The notes under the pieces are model-generated. The model was given only the letters and a program-made list of their open reading frames with translations. It ran no database searches and was not told where the DNA came from. The translations under genes were made by a program, and so were the position numbers. DNA of 64,000 nucleotides from Achromobacter sp. HZ34 (lineage in GTDB: Bacteria > Pseudomonadota > Gammaproteobacteria > Burkholderiales > Burkholderiaceae_B), in the NCBI RefSeq assembly GCF_002209485.1, contig NZ_NJIX01000006.1:248001-312000 (forward strand). The letters run 5' to 3'. Below, piece after piece: positions 26,351-34,759 of the stretch (positions are counted from its first letter, which is position 1; every line of letters begins with the position of its first letter).

Positions 26351-28175
26351 GGCAGGCAATGCCGCCGTGTCGGTCCTGGTCAACCGCGCCGAACTGGCGT
26401 GGTGGTCCGCGTTGTCGAACACCAGCGACAAGTCCGCTTTCCTGGGCGCCTGGCTGGCCTTGCAGGCGGGCCAGCTGCCGCGCGTACGCGATGCCGTGCT
26501 GGTGCTGGGCGAACCCGATACCGGCCCCTTCGAGCCGGTCGCCCACTTTCCCCAGGATGGCGCCGCCGCCGCGGCCTTGTACGACACCGTCAATGAATCG
26601 CTGGCGGACCGGGAAGTGGCCGTCACCCTGGACGGCCAGCGTCTGGTCATCGCCTATCCCGTCCTGCTGGCGGGCCGCCTGCACGGCGTCGCCGCGTTCC
26701 AGACCGCGCCGCAGCCGCCCGAACCGCTGATCCAGAAGCTGCGCTGGGGCGTCGGCGTCCTCGAATCCTGGCTGGTGCAGCGTGCCGACCGTGGCAGCGA
26801 GCAAAGCGTCGAGCGCCTGATGACCGTCATCAACAGCGTGGCCAAGGCGCTGAAGGAGGGCGGCTCCAAGGATGTCGCCCTGACGTTGGCGACCGACCTG
26901 GCGACGCGGCTGGACTGCGACCGCGTCAGCATCGGCTTTCGCAACGATGGCCGTGCGCGCGTGTACGCGCTGTCGCACAGCAGCAAATTCGTCCACAACA
27001 CCAACCTGATCCACGCCGTCGCCGAGGCGATGGACGAGGCCATCGACCAGAACACCCTGATCTGCCTGCCGCAGGATCGCGACCGCACCCTGCAATCACG
27101 CGCGCACCAGAAGCTGGGCCGCGAGTTCGGCAACCAGAGCCTGCTGACCATACCCTTCACGCCGGATGGCGAGGCCAAGGGCGCCATGGTGTTCGAGCGT
27201 CCCGACGACCGTCCCTTCGACGCCCAGGACATCGAGTTGTGCCAGAGCATCGTGGTGCTGGTGGGACGCATCCTGTACCAGCGCCGCCAGCAGGAGCGTC
27301 CGTTCTGGATCCGCGGGCGCGACGCCGTGCTGCGCGAATGCGGCCGCCTGTTCGGCGCCCGCTACATCGGCCGCAAGCTGCTGGTGCTGGCGTTGTTGCT
27401 GGTGCTGCTGTTCGGCGTGGCGGTGCCGGGACCGTTCCGTGTCACGGCCACGGCCACCGTGCAGGGCATCATCCAGCGATCGCTGGCGGCGCCCTTCGAC
27501 GGCTACGTGGGCGATGCCGCGCACCGCGCCGGCGACGTGGTGAAGAAGGACGAAGTGCTGGCCACCTTCGACACCCGCGAAACGGAACTGGAACTGCTGC
27601 GCGCCGGCAACCTGGAAGTGCAGTACCGCCGCCAGGCCGAGGAAGCCATGGCGCAAGGCAATAGCGCCGCCGCGGCCATCGCCCAGGCCCAGGCGCGCCA
27701 GGCCTCGGCGCAGATCCAGTTCTACCGCGAACAGATCGCCCGCGCGGCCTTGAAGGCTCCCTTCGACGGCATCCTGGTCAGCGGCGACCTCAGCCAGCAG
27801 TTGGGCGAGGCAGTCAAGCGGGGCCAGGAGCTGTTCAAGATCTCTCCCATGGACCGCTACCGCCTGTGGCTGGACGTGGACGACCGCGAAATCGACGACA
27901 TCCAGGTCGGCCAGACGGGCAGGGTGGCGCTGGCGGCCATGCCCGACCAGCAGATTGCGTTCACAGTGCTGCGCGTGGTGCCGCTGGCGCAAGTGCAGGA
28001 AGGCAAGAGCGTGTTCCGCCTGGAAGCGCGCCTGGACGGCGACGCCTTGCCGGCCTTGCGCCCCGGCATGGAAGGCGTGGGCAAGATCGATATCGGCCGG
28101 CGCAGCTACTTCTGGATCTGGACCCACGGCTTCGTCGAGTGGTTCCGCCTGAAGTGGTGGGACTGGTTCCAGTAG
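26343..28175 (+). CDS. GAF domain-TM-HlyD membrane-fusion (adaptor) protein
   Basis: 610 aa. Its ATG overlaps the stop of the giant gene by 8 nt (ATGAATGA); a GGAGG lies at 26326, so translation is probably coupled. Residues about 175-310 look like a GAF domain (start DVALTLATDLATRLDCDRVS). A single TM spans about 345-363. After it comes an HlyD-type adaptor: lipoyl half-motifs at about 378-412 (LAAPFDGYV, GDVVKKDEVLATFD) and 468-502 (LKAPFDGILVSG), with an Ala/Gln-rich coiled coil between (about 415-465) and a beta-barrel to about 590. The topology predicts a cytoplasmic GAF part and a periplasmic adaptor. Adaptors of this class bridge inner-membrane exporters to TolC-like channels. The fused GAF is unusual and could sense a ligand or act as a docking module. 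No ABC or RND pump is adjacent. Confidence 0.8.
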   Translation: MNEAGNAAVSVLVNRAELAWWSALSNTSDKSAFLGAWLALQAGQLPRVRDAVLVLGEPDTGPFEPVAHFPQDGAAAAALYDTVNESLADREVAVTLDGQRLVIAYPVLLAGRLHGVAAFQTAPQPPEPLIQKLRWGVGVLESWLVQRADRGSEQSVERLMTVINSVAKALKEGGSKDVALTLATDLATRLDCDRVSIGFRNDGRARVYALSHSSKFVHNTNLIHAVAEAMDEAIDQNTLICLPQDRDRTLQSRAHQKLGREFGNQSLLTIPFTPDGEAKGAMVFERPDDRPFDAQDIELCQSIVVLVGRILYQRRQQERPFWIRGRDAVLRECGRLFGARYIGRKLLVLALLLVLLFGVAVPGPFRVTATATVQGIIQRSLAAPFDGYVGDAAHRAGDVVKKDEVLATFDTRETELELLRAGNLEVQYRRQAEEAMAQGNSAAAAIAQAQARQASAQIQFYREQIARAALKAPFDGILVSGDLSQQLGEAVKRGQELFKISPMDRYRLWLDVDDREIDDIQVGQTGRVALAAMPDQQIAFTVLRVVPLAQVQEGKSVFRLEARLDGDALPALRPGMEGVGKIDIGRRSYFWIWTHGFVEWFRLKWWDWFQ

Positions 28176-28192
28176 CCGGATCGCCGCACACC

Positions 28193-30346
28193 ATGGCCGT
28201 CACCGCTCTCCATAGCAATGCCTGGCACCGCGTCAGCCAGCTGCGGCCGCGCCTGCGCTCGCATGTGCGGATCCACCGCCACGTCTATCGCGGCGAGATC
28301 TGGTACGTGATGCAGGACCAGAGCAATGGGGAGTACCACCGCTACACCCCTGAAGCGAACCTGCTGATCAGCCTGATGGACGGCCGCCGCACGGTGCAGC
28401 AGATCTGGGACATCGCCTGCGGCCAGCTGCCCGATGACGCCATGCCGCAGGACGAAGTGATCCGGCTGATGTCGCAACTGCATCGCGCCGACGTGCTGTT
28501 GACCGACCGGGCGCCGGACGTGCGCGACCTGGTGGAACGGCGGCGCCGCCAGCGGACCCAGAAACTCAAGCAGTACATCGGCAATCCCAGCGCCTTGAAG
28601 CTGCCGGTGCTGGACCCGGACCGCCTGCTGGATCGCGGCCTGCCCTTCGTTCGGTGGATCTTCACCTGGTTCGGCGCCTTGCTGTGGCTGGCGGTGGTCG
28701 GCTACGGCGCCGTGCAGGGGGCGATGCATTGGCAGGCCTTGACCCACAACGTGTGGGACCAGGTTTTCTCCACGGGCAATGTGGTGACCATGCTGCTGGT
28801 GTATCCCATCGTCAAGGCCATCCACGAACTGGGGCACGCGTTCGCCATCAAGGTGCGCGGCGGCGAGGTGCACGAGATCGGCCTGATGTTCCTGCTGCTG
28901 GTGCCCATTCCCTATGTGGATGCGTCCGCCGCGGCGGCTTTCGCCGACAAGCGCCAGCGCATGCTGGTGGGCGCGGCGGGCATCATGGTGGAACTGTTCC
29001 TGGCGGGACTGGCCATGGCGGCCTGGGTGCAGCTCGATCCCGGCCCGTTGCGGTCGATCGCCTATACCGTGGTGCTGATCTGCGGCGTGTCGACGCTGCT
29101 GATGAACGGCAATCCCCTGCTGCGCTACGACGGCTATTACGTCCTGTCCGACGCCATCGAGATCCCCAACCTGGGCCAGCGCGCCAACGGCTATGTGGGG
29201 TATCTGGTCAAGCGCTACGTGCTGTGGCTGCAGGCGTCCGAGCCGCCGCACGCGAGCGGTGGTGAAAAGACGTGGTTCGTGTTCTACGCGGTGCTGTCGT
29301 TCTGCTACCGCCTGTTCATCATGGGCCTGGCGATCTTCATCGTGGCCAAGCGGTTTTTCTTCTTCGGCATCCTGCTGGCGCTGTGGTCGCTGTACACGGC
29401 CATCGTGCTGCCCTTGTGGCACCTCGGGCGCCATCTGGTCACCGATCCGCAGATCCAGGCGCGCCGCGCGCGGTCCTACCTGGTGGCGGGCCTGGGCCTG
29501 CTGGGCCTGGTGGGGGCGCTGGCCCTGGTGCCGCTGCCGGCCTCGACCAATACCGAAGGGGTGGTATGGGTGCCGCCCAGCGCGCAGTTGCGTGCCCCTG
29601 TCAGCGGCTTCATCCGCCAGGCACTGGGCGAGGATGACGCCAGCGTCGCCGCCGGCACGCCCCTGGTGGTCATCGAGAACGACGAGCTGGGCCGGCGCCT
29701 GGCCACCCTGGCAGCCCAGTCCGACGAATACCAGGCGCGCTATGTCGAGGCTTATGCCAAGAACCGCGTGCAGGCCGACATCATGAAGCATCAATGGACC
29801 AGCCTGCAGGCGGAGCGGCGCATCGTGCAGGGCCAGGCCGACGCGCAACGGGTCAGCAGCCAGCATGCGGGCCGTTTCATTCCGGCGCATCCGGGCGACA
29901 TGGTGGGCCGCTACGTGCAGCGCGGCGAGCTGCTGGGCTATGTGCTGACCCATGCGGAATACGTGCGCGTGGTGGTGCCGCAATCGGGCCTGGAGCGGAT
30001 CCAGCGGTCCAACGAGGGCGTGCGCGTGCGCCTGGCGCAGGACACTGCGCGGGAATACCGCGTCGCCATCGCGCGCGAGGTGCCGGCCGCCACCGATGAA
30101 TTGCCCAGCATGGCCTTGAGCCTGCAAGGGGGCGGCACCATCGGCGTGGATACGCGCAAGTCCAAGGACGGTCCCGCCAAATCGGCCGAGAACCTGTTCG
30201 TCATGGATCTGGCGCTGCCGCCGGGCATCGAGCGCCTGTATCTGGGCGGCCGGGTCTATGTGAAGTTCGACCACGCGCCGCGTCCCATCCTGTACCAGGC
30301 CTACGATGCCTTGCGCCAGGTGCTGCTGCATCAGCTGCAGGTGTGA
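28193..30346 (+). CDS. PqqD-like domain / M50 site-2-protease-type / HlyD-like fusion membrane protein
   Basis: 717 aa from ATG 28193, 17 bp after the preceding stop; the frame extends further upstream but there overlaps the HlyD gene. Residues about 25-105 resemble a PqqD-type winged-helix (YVMQDQSNGEYHRYTPEANLL, cut short here). Multiple TMs follow. The M50 zinc motif HELGH is at 211-215 and the second metal motif NPLLRYDGYY at 307-316, so the protease site looks intact. The C-terminal third has adaptor half-lipoyl motifs (LRAPVSGFIRQAL about 466; VAAGTPLVVIEND about 485), a helical stretch and a barrel. Site-2 proteases cut within membranes. PqqD-like domains bind leader peptides in RiPP pathways. 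I infer recognition and possibly processing of an exported substrate, most simply the giant protein. Confidence 0.8.
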   Translation: MAVTALHSNAWHRVSQLRPRLRSHVRIHRHVYRGEIWYVMQDQSNGEYHRYTPEANLLISLMDGRRTVQQIWDIACGQLPDDAMPQDEVIRLMSQLHRADVLLTDRAPDVRDLVERRRRQRTQKLKQYIGNPSALKLPVLDPDRLLDRGLPFVRWIFTWFGALLWLAVVGYGAVQGAMHWQALTHNVWDQVFSTGNVVTMLLVYPIVKAIHELGHAFAIKVRGGEVHEIGLMFLLLVPIPYVDASAAAAFADKRQRMLVGAAGIMVELFLAGLAMAAWVQLDPGPLRSIAYTVVLICGVSTLLMNGNPLLRYDGYYVLSDAIEIPNLGQRANGYVGYLVKRYVLWLQASEPPHASGGEKTWFVFYAVLSFCYRLFIMGLAIFIVAKRFFFFGILLALWSLYTAIVLPLWHLGRHLVTDPQIQARRARSYLVAGLGLLGLVGALALVPLPASTNTEGVVWVPPSAQLRAPVSGFIRQALGEDDASVAAGTPLVVIENDELGRRLATLAAQSDEYQARYVEAYAKNRVQADIMKHQWTSLQAERRIVQGQADAQRVSSQHAGRFIPAHPGDMVGRYVQRGELLGYVLTHAEYVRVVVPQSGLERIQRSNEGVRVRLAQDTAREYRVAIAREVPAATDELPSMALSLQGGGTIGVDTRKSKDGPAKSAENLFVMDLALPPGIERLYLGGRVYVKFDHAPRPILYQAYDALRQVLLHQLQV

Positions 30347-30347
30347 C

Positions 30348-32318
30348 ATGCAGCTATCCGGTGTCCTGCAGCCCAATCCTCTATATCCCGAGAAAGAAAG
30401 CGAACGCTATGCGAATCGCCTGGAGGCCTTGGGCACGGGCGGTTTGCGGCGCCTGCAGCGCCTGTGGCGCCAGCCGGTCGCGCGCAGCCGCCGCATCGTG
30501 GCGCGCGTGCATCGCGAAGCAGCGCTGCTGGGGCAGCCGTCGCTGGCGGAAATCCGCGCACGCGCGGCCGCCGTGGCCTACGACCTGCGCCGCAATGGCA
30601 TGGACCTGGCGACCGCCGCGCGTGCTTTCGCACTGGTGCGGGAGGCGTCGCGCCAGACGCTGGGCAAGACCCATTTCGACGTGCAGATCCTGGGCGGGTG
30701 GGTGATGCTGCAGGGCATGGTCGCGGAAATGCACACGGGCGAGGGCAAGACGCTGACCGCCACGCTGCCCGCCGCCACGGCCGCCCTGGCCGGCCTGCCG
30801 GTGCATGTGATCACCACCAACGATTACCTGGTGGAGCGCGACGCGGCCATCATGGCGCCGGTGTACGAGGCGCTGGGCCTGACCGTGGCCGCGGTGACGG
30901 CCGAGATGGACAACGCCACGCGCAGGCTGGCCTACCAGGCCGACATTGTCTACTGCTCGAACAAGACGGTGGTGTTCGACTATCTGCGCGACCTCATCGT
31001 GCTGGACGATGACAAGGACGAAGACGCCCTGCGCCTGGAACGCCTGCGCGGCGGCCAGGCGCGCACGGCGGAACTGTATCTGCGCGGCCTGTCCTATGCC
31101 ATTGTCGACGAGGCCGACAGCGTGCTGGTGGACGAAGCGCGCACGCCGCTCATCATTTCCGGCGTGCAGGAGCAGGACATCGAAAGCGTCACGCGCCAGG
31201 CCGTGGACCTGGCGCGCGGGCTGCAACCGGAACACTACCGGGTGCTGCGCGACGAGCGCCGCGTGGGCCTGACCGAGGAAGGGCGCGTGGCCTTGCAGGC
31301 GCAATGCGCCGCGCTACCGGCGCCGTGGAACATTCCTTTCCGCCGTGAGGAGCTGGCCCTGAGCGCGCTGACGGTGCTGCATCTCTACGACCTGGACGAG
31401 CAGTACATCATCCGCGACGGCAAGATCATGGTGGTGGACGAGTTCACCGGCCGCGTCATGGCCGATCGTTCGTGGGGCCAGGGCCTGCACCAGATGATCG
31501 AGTACAAGGAAGGCCTGGCGCTGACCGAGCCACGGCAGACGCTCAAGAGCATCAGCTATCAACGCTTTTTCAAGCACTATCTGCGTTTGTCCGGGATGAC
31601 GGGCACGGCGGCCGAAATACGCGGCGAGCTTGGCCGCGTCTACAACCTGCCGGTGGTGCCCATTCCCACGCACCGTAAATCGCGGCGCCGGCACGATCCC
31701 GACGTGGTGCTGCGCACGCTGCACGAAAAATGGACGGCGGTGTGCGAGCGAACGCGGGAGCTGCATGCGCGCGGGGTGCCCGTATTGATCGGCACACGGT
31801 CGGTGGCGGCGTCCGAAGCGGTGGGCGCGTATCTGGAAGCCGCCGGCCTGGCGCCGGTGATCCTCAATGCCAAGCAGGATGCCGGCGAGGCCGACATGGT
31901 GGCGCAGGCGGGGCAGGCGGGCAGCATCATGATCGCCACCAATATGGCCGGGCGCGGCACGGATATCGCCCTGTCGGACGCGGCGCGTGACGCGGGCGGC
32001 CTGCATGTGATCCTGACCGAGCGGCATGAGTCGGCCCGGATCGACCGGCAATTGCAGGGGCGCAGCGCGCGCCAGGGCGATCCTGGCCATGCGCAGGCTA
32101 TTTTGTCGCTGGAAGACGCGGTGCTGGACAGCGTGGCCCGCACCTGGATGGCGCGCGCGATGGTGCCCGTGCTGGCGGCCCTGCCTGGCCTGCGTGCGCG
32201 CTGGTTGCGCCATGCCCAGCAACGTACCGAAAACACCTTGGCCCGCGATCGCAAACGCTTGGTGGCGGCCGATGAACAACTGGAGAAATCCTTGTCCTTT
32301 TCCGGGCAGGGGGATTGA
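30348..32318 (+). CDS. Short SecA-like translocase ATPase (accessory SecA)
   Basis: 656 aa from ATG 30348, one base after the previous stop; upstream in-frame residues are Cys-rich and implausible. SecA features: Walker A HTGEGKT (129-135), DEAD box 254-257, the conserved VDEARTPLIISG, a preprotein-crosslinking-like region about 270-350, VDEFTGR (363-369), SGMTGTA (415-421), NMAGRGTDI (532-540) and GRSARQGDPG (571-580; canonical SecA has GRSGRQGDPG). The protein ends about 75 residues after this motif. The helical scaffold/wing domains and the zinc-binding C-tail of housekeeping SecA (about 900 aa) are therefore mostly missing. It is unlikely to be the essential SecA. Its place directly after the adaptor/protease genes suggests a dedicated motor for the giant protein. 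Overlaps the next gene by 1 nt (TGATG). Confidence 0.85.
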   Translation: MQLSGVLQPNPLYPEKESERYANRLEALGTGGLRRLQRLWRQPVARSRRIVARVHREAALLGQPSLAEIRARAAAVAYDLRRNGMDLATAARAFALVREASRQTLGKTHFDVQILGGWVMLQGMVAEMHTGEGKTLTATLPAATAALAGLPVHVITTNDYLVERDAAIMAPVYEALGLTVAAVTAEMDNATRRLAYQADIVYCSNKTVVFDYLRDLIVLDDDKDEDALRLERLRGGQARTAELYLRGLSYAIVDEADSVLVDEARTPLIISGVQEQDIESVTRQAVDLARGLQPEHYRVLRDERRVGLTEEGRVALQAQCAALPAPWNIPFRREELALSALTVLHLYDLDEQYIIRDGKIMVVDEFTGRVMADRSWGQGLHQMIEYKEGLALTEPRQTLKSISYQRFFKHYLRLSGMTGTAAEIRGELGRVYNLPVVPIPTHRKSRRRHDPDVVLRTLHEKWTAVCERTRELHARGVPVLIGTRSVAASEAVGAYLEAAGLAPVILNAKQDAGEADMVAQAGQAGSIMIATNMAGRGTDIALSDAARDAGGLHVILTERHESARIDRQLQGRSARQGDPGHAQAILSLEDAVLDSVARTWMARAMVPVLAALPGLRARWLRHAQQRTENTLARDRKRLVAADEQLEKSLSFSGQGD

Positions 32319-33229
32319 TGATGAAGAAAATGATCGGAATGAGCCGGTGCGACGATGCTTTGCGCGCCAGCCCTGCATGGACTGCCCGCTTGCCTGGTGC
32401 TTCTCGTTCGCGCGTTTGGGTCGCGGGCGTGTTGCTGCGTCTGAGCGTTGCGGGACTCGGCCTCGGCTTTGGCGTGGCCCAGGCGCAGAACGTGGCGCCG
32501 CCCCCGCTCGCGGATACGCTGTCGCCCACCGCGCTGCCGGGTGGCGCTTCGATGGGGCATGAGACCGCCTCGCTGCAAACGCCCATGGCCTGCCTGATCG
32601 AGCCGTTCATGGTGTCGGAACTGGGCAGCCCTATCGCCGGCGTCATCGACAAGATATCGGTGCAGCGTGGCGATACGGTGAAGAAGGGCGATGTGGTCGC
32701 CACGCTCAATAGCAAGGTGGACGAGGCCACGCTGAACGTGCGCCGGGGCGAAGCGGCGTACCTGGCGCGCGCCGTGCAGCGCAATAGCGATATGTACCAG
32801 CGCAAGCTGCTGCCGGCCAGCGACTACGACGAGATCAGTTCCAAGAGCCGCCAGGCGGCGTTGCAGGTGGAGCTGCAGCAGGCCATCCTGGGCGAGCGCA
32901 GCATACGCAGTCCGTTCGACGGCGTGGTGGCCGAGCGCTATGCCGGGCCGGGCGATCGCATCAACGACAACAAGATCGTCAAGCTGGCGCAGATCGATCC
33001 CTTGCTGGTCAAGGTGGTGGTGCCCGAGGGCTTGTATGGCCAGGTCAAGATGGACGCCGGCGCGGATGTCACCGTCAATTCGGCGATCAGCGACAAGCCC
33101 TTGCGGGCCACCGTCTGGCGCATCGACAAGGTCATGGACGCCGCCAGCGGCACCTTCGTCGTGCTGTTGAAGGTCGATAACAAGAACAACCGGATCCCTG
33201 CGGGAATCCGGTGCTCCGTCCATTTCTGA
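32318..33229 (+). CDS. Periplasmic adaptor, HlyD/RND membrane-fusion family
   Basis: 303 aa from ATG 32318, which overlaps the SecA-like stop; a second ATG follows at 32321. The N-terminus is long and basic, then hydrophobic (VLLRLSVAGLGLGFGVAQA), probably a signal peptide cut after AQA. Lipoyl halves are IAGVIDKISVQRGDTVKKGD and IRSPFDGVVAERYAGPGD, flanking a helical hairpin (ATLNVRRGEAAYLARAV...). A barrel follows and the protein stops at about residue 303, short for an adaptor. It lacks a partner RND pump. As the last gene of the same-strand cluster it likely works with the other two adaptor-containing proteins. An intragenic dyad near 33190-33214 might limit transcription, but no T-run follows. 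Confidence 0.75.
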   Translation: MMKKMIGMSRCDDALRASPAWTARLPGASRSRVWVAGVLLRLSVAGLGLGFGVAQAQNVAPPPLADTLSPTALPGGASMGHETASLQTPMACLIEPFMVSELGSPIAGVIDKISVQRGDTVKKGDVVATLNSKVDEATLNVRRGEAAYLARAVQRNSDMYQRKLLPASDYDEISSKSRQAALQVELQQAILGERSIRSPFDGVVAERYAGPGDRINDNKIVKLAQIDPLLVKVVVPEGLYGQVKMDAGADVTVNSAISDKPLRATVWRIDKVMDAASGTFVVLLKVDNKNNRIPAGIRCSVHF

Positions 33230-33266
33230 GCCTGTTGCCGCTACGCCGTCGCGGCGGGCGCCAGAC

Positions 33267-34265
33267 TCATTCGACGTGCAGGTTGCGCGTCTTGATGATG
33301 TCGCCGTAGCGGGCCCGTTCGCTGGCGGCGATCTTGGCCAGTTCGGCTGGCGTCGAACCGTGCGCCACCGCGCCCTGTGCTTCCAGCTTCTTCTTCACGT
33401 CGGCGCTGTCGGCCACGCGGCGGATCGCCTCGGACAGCTTGTCGACCACCGCCGCCGGCGTGCCGGCCGGCGCCAGGACGGCCGTCCATGAACCCGTCTG
33501 CGCATTGTGCACGCCGGCTTCGTCCAGCGTGGGCACGTCGGGCATGGCCGGGGAACGGGTCGGCCCGGTGACCGCCAGGGCGCGCAGCTTGCCGGCCTGC
33601 ACATAGGTGACCGTTTCCAGGATGGATGCGAACAGCATGTCGACGCGGCCTGCCATCAGGTCCGTCATGGCAGGGCCGCCGCCCTTGTAGGGCACGTGTG
33701 TCAGCTGCGTGCCGGTGGCTTGCTGGAAGATTTCACCGGCCAGGTGGGGCGCACCGCCGGTGCCCGAGCTGGCGAAGGTGTGCTTGCCTGGTTCCTTGCG
33801 CGCCAGTTCGACCAGTTCCTGGACATTGCGGGCTGCCAGTTGCGGCGAGACCACCAGGGCGAAGGGCAGGTCCGAGAACATGGAGATGGGGGCGAAGGCG
33901 GTGGCGGGATCGCTGTGCAGCTTGTAGAGCCAGGGGTTCACGGCCAGCATGCCGGAGTTGGCGAACAGCAGCGTATAGCCGTCGTTGTTGGACCGTGCCA
34001 CCAGGTCGGCGGCGATCTGCCCGCCGGCGCCTGGCCGGTTGTCCACCACCACGGAGGCGCCGTTCAGTTGGGGGCCCAGTGCCGCGGCCAGCAGGCGGGC
34101 GGAGATGTCCGTACCGCCGCCGGGTGAAAACGGCACCAGCAGGCTGATGGGCCGCGCCGGGTAGGCATCTGCCGCGTAGGTCGTCAGTGGCAGGCCCGCG
34201 GCCAGCACCGGCGTAGTCAGCGCAGCGCCCAGCAAGCGCCTGCGCCCCTTATCGATCGTCTCCAT
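33267..34265 (-). CDS. Bug-family (tripartite tricarboxylate receptor) periplasmic binding protein
   Basis: 332 aa from ATG 34265, chosen because AAAGG lies 8 nt upstream; a GTG at 34274 would sit on that site. The N-end METIDKGRRRLLGAAL plus a hydrophobic stretch and AADA looks like a Tat-type or Sec signal. Family hallmarks: YPARPISLLVPFSPGGGTD, VVVDNRPGAGG, ASSGTGGAPHLAGE and HVPYKGGGPAMTDLMAGRVD. Bug proteins bind small carboxylates in the periplasm; many are orphan receptors without TctAB, as here. The divergent LysR gene is the probable regulator. Ligand unknown. Confidence 0.9.
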   Translation of the reverse strand: METIDKGRRRLLGAALTTPVLAAGLPLTTYAADAYPARPISLLVPFSPGGGTDISARLLAAALGPQLNGASVVVDNRPGAGGQIAADLVARSNNDGYTLLFANSGMLAVNPWLYKLHSDPATAFAPISMFSDLPFALVVSPQLAARNVQELVELARKEPGKHTFASSGTGGAPHLAGEIFQQATGTQLTHVPYKGGGPAMTDLMAGRVDMLFASILETVTYVQAGKLRALAVTGPTRSPAMPDVPTLDEAGVHNAQTGSWTAVLAPAGTPAAVVDKLSEAIRRVADSADVKKKLEAQGAVAHGSTPAELAKIAASERARYGDIIKTRNLHVE

Positions 34266-34312
34266 GTCTCGCACCTTTCTTTTGAATAATGAATATTGTT
34301 TTTGGAGTGCAA

Positions 34313-34650
34313 GGGGCTACGCCCCCTGTACCCCCTCCCGGGAAGGACACGGGGCTACGCCCCATACCCCACCGGGTAGGACATGGGGCTACGCCTCATA
34401 CCCCACCGGCTAGGACACGGGGCTACGCCCCATACCCCCTCCGTGTAGGACACGGCGTTACGCCCCAACCCCTCCAGGAAGGACACGGGGCTACGCCCCA
34501 TACCCCCACCGGGTAGGACCCGGGGCTGCCCCCACACCCCCACCATGGAGGACGCGGGGTGGCGCCTCGCGCTCCCGGTTCGGGGGCGTGGGGCGGAGCC
34601 CCCGCCTTTTTCCCCCGCGGGAGTCTGAAGGGGCGCAGCCCCCTCATGTC
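34313..34650 (+). repeat. Array of about eight 33-38-bp units each with a GGGGCTACGCCCC hairpin
   Basis: Unit starts are at 34313, 34351, 34385, 34419, 34454, 34487, 34522 and 34556 (last ones degenerate). Two further GC-rich dyads (GGGGCGGAGCCCC about 34590; GGGGCGCAGCCCC about 34630) follow. Each unit has a 5-bp inverted repeat around TAC, then CATACCCC and GTAGGACAC. The array fills most of the 494-bp gap between the divergent bug and lysR genes. Every frame through it gives low-complexity peptide, so I call it non-coding. To the right (34680-34745) the DNA is AT-rich and holds the lysR leader. Confidence 0.85.
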
Positions 34651-34759
34651 CCTACGCCTCTGGCACGACCCAGTATAGGAACGATTCGACGCGCGCATGC
34701 TATCCAGCTATAAATAGCAAAGATCAATATAAAAAATGAATCGATCGGAGACGCAGGAC

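Noticed and set aside
19478-26650. 2,390-codon minus-strand frame
   Set aside because: Same antisense shadow of the giant gene and the next gene, with no credible protein features.
30348-32318. Housekeeping secA
   Set aside because: Too short (656 aa), lacking most C-terminal domains, and located in an adhesin cluster.
34289-34516. 75-codon frame through the palindromic array
   Set aside because: Low-complexity peptide made by the DNA repeat itself; no ribosome site.
34313-34650. Possible CRISPR array
   Set aside because: Units are directly adjacent with no unique spacers of 30-40 bp and no cas genes are near.
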